Source: Arthonia radiata (Eukaryota; Ascomycota; Arthoniomycetes; Arthoniales; Arthoniaceae). From it: a stretch of 64,000 nucleotides of DNA. The notes beneath the pieces are model-generated. The model had not been told where the DNA came from and did not search any database. It saw nothing but the letters and a program-made list of their open reading frames with translations. A program made the translations under genes and the position numbers. Location: the NCBI GenBank assembly GCA_002989075.1, contig PSQN01000017.1, positions 1,860,001 to 1,924,000 on the forward strand, read 5' to 3'. Shown one piece after another: positions 55,001-64,000 of the stretch. Numbering within the stretch: position 1 is the first letter of the stretch; each line of letters begins with the position of its first letter.

Positions 55001-57660
55001 ACTCTTCGTACCAAAGAAGAATAGTAAATTACGACTCTACGTAGATTATAGACAACTAAACAGAGTAACTATTAAAAACCAATACCCTTTACCACGCATC
55101 GATGAAATAACAGACCGATTGTACGACACGCAATAGTTTACTAAGTTTAATCTACAAGAAGCATACAACCTAATCTATATAAAGGAAGGCGAAGAATAGA
55201 AAACGGCCTTCTATATTAGACACAAACTTTTTAAGTATTGCGTTGTACCTTTTAAGCTAATAAACGTACCAGCATCATTTTAGAAACTAATTAACAATAT
55301 ACTTAGCGATTACCTAGACATATTTATAACTACTTATCTAAACGATATCCTAGTATATAGCCGTATACTAGAAGAATATAAGAAATATATTAAGAAGGTA
55401 TTAAAAAGATTAGCGCGTACTAATTTACAAATCGACATCGAGAAAATACAGTTCTATCAACAATCCGTCGAATTTCTTAGATTTATAATTACCGAGCACG
55501 GTCTCTAAATAGAAGATTTAAAGATTTAATCCGTTTTAACCTAGCCTACGCCAAAGAATATAAAACAATTGCAACAGTTTCTTAGTTTTACTAACTACTA
55601 CAGGCGATAAATATCTAACTTTAGCCGAATTATAGCACCGCTGTCTCAACAGACGAAACAATCGATAGGATTCTTTTAGACGTAAAAAGAACAATTAGTA
55701 TTTAAAGAGCTTAAGGAAGCTTTTAAGATCGAGCCCGTACTAGCAATATTCGACTCTAACCTGCCGATTATCATAGAAACAGACGCGTTAGACTATACAA
55801 TTGGAGCATGTATAAGTCAAAATAATAAAGAAAGAAAGCTTAGACCAGTAGCTTTCTACTCAAGAAAAATGTTACTAACAGAACAGAACTACGACATTTA
55901 CGATAAAGAGCTTTTAGCCATTATAGCAGTATTCGAAACATAGCGAGCTTACCTAGAAGGAGCAAACTATACAATTATAGTATATACAGACTATAAGAAC
56001 CTAACTTACTTTATAACAACAAAGAAACTTAACCGTAGACAAGTTAGATAGTTAGAAACTATAGCTCCATACGACTTTATTATTACCTACAAAAAGGGTT
56101 CTGAGAACGATAGAGCCGACGCTCTAAGCTAACGTCTAGATTACCTTAATAATAAGGAACACGTCGAACACGCAATATTCTAAGAACACAATAATAAGAT
56201 TAGATACAATCAATTAGCTATAACGACCGAGTTCGTTATCGAACCAGACAGCCGAATCCCAGACATCCTGAACGACCCTAAAACCTACTAGAAAAACGAG
56301 AAACGACACCTAAGATTAACTAAGAATAATAAAGGCTATTACAAATTCTAAGGCAAAATCTACGTTCCAAGAAATCTAATCCAGCATATTATCAGTAACT
56401 TCTACGATAACCCAACGAAGAGACACAAGGGCATCGACAATACTATTAAAAAGATTACACGAACGTACTACATCCCGAGAATCTAATACTACGTCGAGAA
56501 TTATATCTAAGAATGCAATATATGCGCAAGAACCAAGCACCTAAGGCATTCACTATACGATAAACTACAACTACTAAAAATACCCGAGAGACTATAGTAT
56601 ATAGTCTTACTAGACTTTATAACCAAACTACTAATATCTAAGGATCTACTTATAGAAGTAGCTTACGACGCTATTCTCGTTATATGCGATAAACTAACAA
56701 AATACGCATATTTTGTACCTTACAAGGAAGCCAGCAACTTAGAACAATTGGTATACACATTCCTTCGGATTATCCTGGCAAACTATAGTCAACCACAAAG
56801 AATTGTCTCGGACAGAGACTAGAAATTCGTCTCACGATTTTAGACATCTCTAATACAACAACTAGGAACAAAACAAAAGATGTCTACGTTATTTTATCCG
56901 TAAACAGACAGACAAATAGAACGAACAAATTAGACATTAGAACAGTATCTACGGGCATACATTAACTACCAGCAAAGCGACTAGGTATAGTTACTACTAG
57001 TAGCGTAAGCAGCGCATAACGATACAAAGAACGATACAACCAAGACAACTCCGTTTTACGCCTTATATAGCTATTACCCTCTTTAAGAAAGACAACTATA
57101 AAATACTATAGAGAACGAATTAGCTACGCGAATAGCTACGAATATAAAATACTTGTACCAGCAGTTAAAGTCTGACAGCGAGTTTATTACAGAACGAACG
57201 AGAAAATAGTATAATAAGTTAAGGACAACCCTAAACACAGGTATAAAAGAGGGGGGAAGAGCTTACTTGCTTATAAGAAACTTAAAAACCGTCAGACTAA
57301 GCAAAAAACTCGACTACATTAAAATAGGACCGTTTAAAATCTTACAGCAATTAAGATCCGTAACCTTTAAACTTAAACTCCTAAAGACAATAAAAATACA
57401 TTCTGTATTCTACGTAGCGCTATTAAAACTAGCCTACTTCCGAGAAGTAGAACGACCCAATCTAGAAATCCTTTCTAACAATTAAGAACCCGAGTATAAG
57501 GTCGAAACGATCCGAGCTTATAGACAATACCGAGGTAAACGATAGTATCTTATAAAGTAGAAAGGATATTCCGAATATAAAAATTAATGGGAACCAGAAC
57601 GAAACCTAATTAACTATAAAGATACTATTTAACGATATTAGGACTAGAATATTAATCGGT

Positions 57661-58420
57661 CGTAGCAGCACTAACACCCTAATTTACTACCTAGTGTGCC
57701 TCGTCGGCACTTAGATTACCCTCGAACGAACCAGCCTACTATGTTACAGGACTACTACCCAACACTGGATAGAGGTCACTTTAAAAGTCAACGGATAACC
57801 TGCTCGGACATTTAAATGTATTACTACTAGCTATTAACGTAGCAAACTCTTCTTGCTTCAACAACTTATTTCGAGCTAACTTCGCTGCTGCCCGCGTACA
57901 AGTCTTCTTAACCTTCTCTTTTAACTTCTAAACCTTAGATCGGTTACGCTACACAGCCGCAACCAACGCTGCTATCTGAGCCTTTAACGCACGCAATTAG
58001 CTCTTCGCGCGCTAAAGGGTAGCCGACTAAGAGGAATATTAAGAATAAACCGAACGCGCTGCAATTAAGTTAGTTCTAGTTACTACAAAAAGACACTAAC
58101 AAGGCATACTATCTGCTATTAATACCCGTAAATTACAACTCTTCCTATCTCGAGTATATACCGAACACGTTGCCTTCCTGAACTAAACTATATATCTTTT
58201 CTTAGTCGACACACATTTAAAACAAGAAGGTATTTTAATACCGTAGGCTTTAATTAACAGGTATTAGCTATACTTTTTATTAGGACCCGCAGCAACGGAC
58301 TTTATGCGAGGTATAGCGACTTACAGATTAGTTACAAAAAGAAGGGGCGAAACGTAACTTATAGGTGTTTAAAAGGCTAAGGGTCAATCGAGAACGATTT
58401 AACTAAAAGAGGGGGGATTG
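57661..58420 (-). other. Antisense coding-like region inside element B
   Basis: Between the chromodomain-like end and the 3' LTR there are about 760 bp that the usual Ty3 layout does not explain. Read on the minus strand, this region looks protein-like (basic, helix-prone, Lys/Arg/Ala-rich), more so than on the plus strand. The same stretch is present in element A (there on the plus strand, about 49.75-50.5 kb). It is a fossil like the rest of the element. It may be an extra antisense gene of the family or chance composition. Confidence 0.35.
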
Positions 58421-58892
58421 TGTTACAGGCACCAGCCTTAGACGGCCTAGCGCACACCCAAGCATTAACTACCGCTAGTTATCTTAGCCCTACCAGCACT
58501 ATTCCCGACTAAACCTATAAACCCGCTATAGACATTATTAAACAAGACGGCTATAAAGGCCTATATTCCCTATAAACCCGATATAGGCATTGTCGGGTTA
58601 GTAAACACAAAGGAACTTTCCCTGTGTACCTTAGACTATATAGTTAGACTAATAGCCAACCTTTAAATAAACTTTAGTCTATTAACTTAACATCTGAATA
58701 CAAGTTTCTTAACTATATTTAAGTAACGTACTTTACCTTCTGTCTACTTTAGTCAAGCCTCTCTTACCCTTAGTAATCTATCTCGCCTCTTCTACCTTTC
58801 AGTCTCTAGCATACGAGACACCCACCACTAAGGTCGACAAGTACACAAGGTAAGTGAGCCTTAGTTCGGTTCTCCCAGCGACCGGCGTTACA
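58421..58892 (+). repeat. 3' LTR of element B
   Basis: 472 bp, TGTTAC...TTACA, preceded directly by a purine tract (AAGAGGGGGG) that would prime plus-strand synthesis. Confidence 0.92.
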
Positions 58893-58897
58893 ATCGT
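58893..58897. repeat. Target site duplication of element B (right)
   Basis: ATCGT, the partner of 51544-51548. Confidence 0.85.
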
Positions 58898-60600
58898 CTT
58901 ACGTAGAGCAACAACCTCGTTAACAACCTGCTAGCTTATATCTACGTTCAGTCGAAAAAAGAGTAATATTGCTTATTGTTATTCTATACGTTGTTTAGTG
59001 CTAGTTTTCTACAGCATCAAGTTATAGTGCTAAGCTTTACTTTTAATTTAAAGCTCTCGAGCCTAAGTTATAAGCTCGGTAGTAAGGTTATATATTATTT
59101 TTACCTAATTTTGTGTTCTTTTATATACTCTTATATACGCTTTTACCGATTAATTGCCCCTATAGGTAGTAGCAACCTACGTAAATAGGCTTCTTTGCTT
59201 CTATATTAGTATCTGTAAACAGAAGCTTTGTTATTAGTACCTAACAATAGCATAAAACAAGGCTCTTACTCTTTTAAACTTTCTCTTTCTTTCTTTAACA
59301 TTATTATACTCTTCTACTTAGCCTGTAAGCTTCTCTTCTCTAGTAGGCCTTTACTTCTCTTCTTGAGTAATAAGTTTGTAGCTAATTCGATATTAGATTA
59401 CCTCTAATTCGCCTTTATAATCTCTACTATATTGGGTTTTAACTTTGTTAACAAACCCGCTACTAGAGCGAGCTCTTTTAAAGCGCCAACTCGCCGCTCA
59501 ACTCGCGGTATTAAGAACCTTAAAGCTGCTGTTAATTTTAAAGCTCTTCTTCGTAACGCTTGTAAGAAGAAAGCTCTTAAGGTTACTTTACTAATTTCTA
59601 AATTATCTGCGGCTTCTCTTAGTCTACGCTCTTCTAAACTAGGTAACGTGTCTCTAACTCCTGCAACTTTTTGTAAGTTTACTATCTCTTATTGCTTTGT
59701 CTTAGTCTAAATATTAGTATTTTAGTTCGTTAAAAGCGTTACGTCCATAAAGACGACTTCAACGATAACAAGATCGTCCGTTCTCTCTATTACCGCGGTA
59801 CTACTTATAAGCCCAAGTCGCCTACAAAGTTTCGCCGGTCTACCTCCTCGAATCCCGCTTTTTGCGCCGTATCTGCGTTAATCTAGCCTTAGCCAGAGGC
59901 TTACGTCTTAGTATACTACCGTTATATAAAGGCCTTATTTAGCGACATAGCTGTATATAGTAGTCTTTCTGCAAACTCCGATTTTAAGTATTACGAGGAC
60001 TAAACCTACGAGTAGCTTAAAAAATAGTACGCTAAGTATGCTCGCTGTACTAGTATTAAGAGGTCGGAAGACAAGTATAAGATAGTAAGTTTAATACCCC
60101 CCCGTCTTAGATACTAATTAACTCTCTATTAACGTATACTAGGTTTCTGCTTAGTAGAAACGTATCTATAACCTTTTTATACGCGTTAACTTCTTTTTAA
60201 TCTCTAGCGAGGACGTCTAAGATAACAAAGAGTCTTTCTATAACGACTATCTTACTTTACTTCGCGCCTTTTACGTTTAGCTATAGGCCTAGTAGCGCGG
60301 TCTAAGTACTAAGTCGGTCGAGTAGGCCGATACTAACAATTTTGAGTACATTAAGGCGCTACGCTAGAGCTTTAATTCTAGTATAGAGTTGTACGATCCT
60401 TAGCCGTCTACGAATAAGGCTCCTTACGAGCTAGCTATAGTAAGTCTAGTTAATTAGATTTAAGACCGCGTCGACGGTAGTCGCAGCTAGGTCAAGTAGT
60501 ATTATACCGCCGATCTATACTAACTTCGGCGCTAGTTTAAATAGTCTTCTCGTAGTTTTCTATCTTTTGTTCGGCTAGAGTTTTAATCTGTATAAGTAGT
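58898..60600. other. AT-rich relic sequence between elements B and C
   Basis: About 1.7 kb of RIP-like DNA. Short plus-strand frames (58976-59188 and 59432-59710, the latter Lys/Arg/Ser-rich) look like leftovers of coding sequence from another element, but I cannot assign a family. No LTR boundary was found. Confidence 0.4.
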
Positions 60601-63600
60601 TTTCCTTGGCCTATCGGAATAGTTCTACATTTTCTCTCTATACAAGTTTTATTTTAGCTTTCTTATAGCTTAAGCTTTATAATTATATATAAATAGTCTT
60701 AAAGTTTAATACTATACTAATTCTATGTTTAAAACTATACTTTAGGTAATCTATCTTCTCTTTAGCGTTATATTGTAGACTAATTGTGTAGGCTTGTAGC
60801 CCTTTCTTATCCGCGTTACCTAGTTTGTTTCAGACGCTTGCCTCTCGGCTCAGCGTCTTTACGCTTCTTAAATTTCTTAAGGGCGTTAGAGTCTTTAAGA
60901 TGTACCCGCGGCTTTATCGTATTATTTGCCTCCGACTACCCCTGCTACTTAGTCCAATACTAGTCTTTATTCTTAATCTTAAAGCGAATCGCCTTAACGA
61001 GCCATTCTTTACTACTATCGACTTCGATCGGACTAAGCGGTTCCGTACCGGGTCGACGGCAATATAGCTCTAGTAAGAACACGTAGAAGATAGAGTAGAT
61101 ACAGTAAGAGTCTAGTAGTGCTAGCTAGTAAGCTTATTTATTTACTTTCTTAAGGATTCTAAATGGTCCTAAGCTTCGATCGTCGAGCTTCTTTATTAGC
61201 CTCTTTGTCTTAAGGTTCTTTAACGATAGTAGCACTAAGTTACCTACTACATAGTATTTTGGTGTATACTTAGTGTTGTATTATTCTATCTATAGACGCT
61301 AAGCTTTCTCTAGCTGCTGCTTTATTTCTTGTTAACGGAGAAGGCGTTCTTCTATATACTTAACTGCTATAGAATGTTCTAGTTTAGACTACCTTCCCTC
61401 TTAACGGAAGGTATCCTTACCGATAGAAGGGTTGTTCGGCTTAACTACGGTGCGGTGCTAATTTAGCGGCGGCACGCCGTCTAGTACGTCTGTAACGCGA
61501 TTGAACGTACATTCAATCGGCAAAATTTTTGTTAATAAATAAACTTTTAAATTGTACGCAAAAGCAGCTTCTTCTAGATACTTATACTAATTATCTTAAT
61601 TCTAAGAGATGTAGATACGCAGGTAGTTTTCAAGCTTCTGGTTCTAGCGCTCGGTTTAGCTATTAGTTTGAGGGTAAAATGCTGTGCTTAACCTTCGTTT
61701 TACGGCTAAATGCTGGCAGAAGGTGCTTCAATATAAGCTAGTAAATATAGATCCTCTATCAGATAAGAGGCTTCTTAGGAATCCCGACGTTTTCGCCTAG
61801 TGTTTATAAAGCACTTCTACCAGCTCTATAGCATCTATAGTTTTACTAACTAGAATATAGGTTACAAACTTAGAGAAGCGGTCTACGACTATAAAGATTA
61901 AATTAACAATGTTCCTGTTCTTTAAAAGAACTATCGGTAGTTTGACAACAAAGTTTAAGGATAGGTCCTTAAAGAGGCTAATCGGAACCAATATCGCCGC
62001 TATTTCGCTGTATAGCTTATACCTCTTTATAGCTGTTCGTTAGCATATATTGTATTTAGCAACAAAGTTCTTAATATACGTTATTATCTTTTCTTACGTA
62101 TATTTACGTCTCAGAATTTTAAGAGTCTTTTTAACCTTAAAGTAGTTAGTAAGCTTATTATTATAATTTCTACTTATAATTTTAAGCTTTAACGTAGAGC
62201 ATTCTAGTATCTAGATTTTACTACCTTAGCGCAACAACCTATAGCTGTCGACTAACTATTTTACGTACTTTAGAGACTCGGAGTCCGAGTTAGACCCTAT
62301 TAGGGCATCTAAGTTGATTCGACTCGTACAGCGCTTTCTTATACCGGCTTAACGGCGATCTATTGCCGTTTTATTACTCTACTAACCTTTAGTTCTAGCC
62401 AATAATTTTAACTTCGATACTTTCTGCTTTATAAAGGCGTCTCTCTACTAGACTTTAAGGATTAGGGTCGTAAGACCTCAAGAAGTATTATTGTAAGCTG
62501 TTTTAAGAGCGGTAGTTGTAACTACCTTAACTCGTAATACGAGAGCTACCGAAAAAGGCTCTATATTAGTAGAGAAAGACGAACGCGTTTCTCGCTTCTA
62601 GGCGTTCTTTATAAGATCTGTATTTAACTCCAATTTACCTCCAATTTAGGCTATAGTCGCGTTCAGAGTTTTAGGTCGATGGCTAAACCGCTAATAGTAT
62701 TTAAACTAATTTTTAAGTAATATAATTAAGGTAGCAATTATACCTTCTTCTAGGCTAAAGGGCTCTTCCCTAGTACTAGGTAAAGTAGCACCTCTCCTAA
62801 GCTTCTGCTATAGGCTCGGCAACATCTTATTAGCGTTATCTTCCTTTACTCTACGCAAATTCTTATAATCTAGACGGCGCAACAGCGCGTCTGCTAGGTT
62901 CTTGCTACCTGTACGGTATAGTATTTTAAAGTTAAATGCTAATAGGTCTTCTATCTAGCGCGCCTATCGGCGAAACAATACTTTCGTTGTTATAAAATAT
63001 TATAGATTATTGTAGTCTGTTATAACCTTTACTAAGTACTATACACTAATAAGGTAATAGCGCCAGTACTTAAAGCTAGTCTATATTGCTATAAGCTCTT
63101 TATTATAGGTATTATATCTTAGCTTAGCGTCTATAAATTTCTTTAAAAAGAACGCTACCGGATGCAAGTATATATCTGTCTTGTTATCGGTACTAGTTCG
63201 GGCGGTGTCCGCTATATCTAGTGTAAGCAAGCCTAAGTTAATATTTAACGGCAATAGCAATCGGCTATCTCCCCTTAGCTAAAGTAAGATGCCTGCTATT
63301 ATAAAGTCTAATACGTTAGTTATTAAAACGATTAACAGTATCGGGTTAAAGTGCGTTAGTACTGGTATATTTATAAAGGCTTGCTTTAGCGCTTTAAAAG
63401 CTTCTTGTTGGGCTTTGCTCTAAACAAACTTAACGTCTTTCGTTAGTGCGTTTATTGGCACTACAATGCGGCTAAATCTATAGATAAATCGCTAATAGAA
63501 GTTTGCGAATCTCAGAAAGAACAGAATCTACTTTACGGTAGTAGAGACTAGCTATTTGGCTATAGTTTGTATCCTTTCTGGGTCTATTTCGACACTATCG

Positions 63601-64000
63601 ACTTCTACGGTGAACCCTAGGAAAGAAACCTTGGTAATGTAAAATTAACACTTAAACAGCTTTATAAATAAACTCTATTTACGGAGCCTTCGCAGGACTT
63701 CTTTAATATAGCCTTTATAGCTTTCCTTGTCTTTAAAGAAAATTAAGATATCGTCTATATAAACGATATATACGGTATTAATAAGATTGCCTATAGCTTT
63801 ATAAATATATGTCTAGAACGTAGTAGAGGCGTTTGCTAGTCTAAAAGGTATTACCAGGTATTTATAGTGCCCGTATCGGGTATAAAACGCTGTCTTCTAC
63901 TTATTTTCTTTATAAATATAGATACGGTAATAGGTATCGTAAAGATTAAGCTTTGTAAATACCTTCGAGCTTTGTAGGCGATTAAGAATCTTAGAGACTA
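60601..64000 (-). mobile_element. Second Ty3/gypsy-type element (element C), minus strand, runs off the window
   Basis: A fossil unrelated in sequence to A/B. Read on the minus strand from the right edge: reverse transcriptase (about 63.35-64.0 kb, cut by the window end, with a YIDDIL-type catalytic region), RNase H (about 62.9-63.3 kb), integrase, including an uninterrupted piece at 61797-61991 with VDRFSKFVTYI of the catalytic core, and the integrase GPY/F-like end near 61.1-61.2 kb. RT-RH-IN order makes it Ty3/gypsy. The left end is approximate and no LTR is visible. It has many breaks, RIP-like. The gag part would lie beyond the window. Confidence 0.8.

Larger units (their letters stand above)
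51549..58892 (+). mobile_element. Ty3/gypsy chromovirus-type LTR retrotransposon (element B), broken
   Basis: A 7,344-bp fossil with both LTRs and a 5-bp target duplication. Parts in order: 5' LTR; gag-like region from about 52063, with a CCHC-knuckle region near 52.85 kb; an aspartic-protease-like region near 54.24 kb; reverse transcriptase about 54.9-55.5 kb; RNase H about 55.75-56.15 kb; integrase about 56.35-57.45 kb; a chromodomain-like end near 57.5-57.6 kb; a non-coding/antisense stretch; a purine tract; 3' LTR. PR-RT-RH-IN order and the chromodomain place it among Ty3/gypsy chromoviruses. It has several dozen breaks, consistent with RIP, and is certainly inactive. The two LTRs differ at roughly 50 of 472 sites, all transitions, so divergence measures RIP more than age. 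Confidence 0.9.

Overview
This is nuclear DNA of a filamentous ascomycete fungus. Protein-coding genes are interrupted by short GT-AG introns (about 46-143 bp), a white-collar-2 photoreceptor subunit and a Zn2Cys6 regulator are present, and the right-hand 15 kb has the transition-mutated, TpA-rich look of repeat-induced point mutation (RIP). A Dothideomycete is my best guess, but that is inference from gene style and not from a marker.

Layout. 0-3 kb: a one-strand row of four small, divergent two-helix membrane proteins, plus remains of a possible fifth. 3.4-9.5 kb: a large sterol-glucosyltransferase-like protein with a VPS13-like region and a row of ubiquitin-interacting motifs, divergent from a DCAF4-like WD40 gene. 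9.7-20.1 kb: SEY1 (ER fusion GTPase), ORC5, an SP-RING SUMO-ligase-like protein and CTNNBL1 (spliceosome). 20.3-21.8 kb: a four-exon OST5 (79 aa) and RAD1 (9-1-1 clamp). 22-31.5 kb: a basic nuclear-looking protein with nine identical hexapeptide repeats, two unknown proteins, an SPRY protein and a metallo-beta-lactamase-fold protein. 31.7-42.8 kb: white collar 2, LYS1 (five exons), RAD50, and the cyclophilin-RRM protein PPIL4. 44.5-45.9 kb: a Zn2Cys6 transcription factor behind a long 5' region. 46-48.8 kb: gene-poor, with a 325-bp Mutator-type miniature element flanked by a 9-bp target duplication. 48.8-64 kb: an AT-rich block of broken Ty3/gypsy LTR elements: a truncated minus-strand copy (A), a plus-strand element with both LTRs and an ATCGT target duplication (B), and an unrelated minus-strand element that runs off the window (C).

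The left 46 kb is compact housekeeping DNA with many divergent or convergent pairs. Several genes serve genome maintenance (ORC5, RAD1, RAD50, possibly the SUMO ligase), but nothing shows they are co-regulated beyond a pair of MluI-type boxes before ORC5. No single new 'system' is proven. The best candidates for novelty are the membrane-protein array, the glucosyltransferase-VPS13-UIM fusion, the Mutator-type miniature element, and an antisense coding-like region inside retroelement family A/B.
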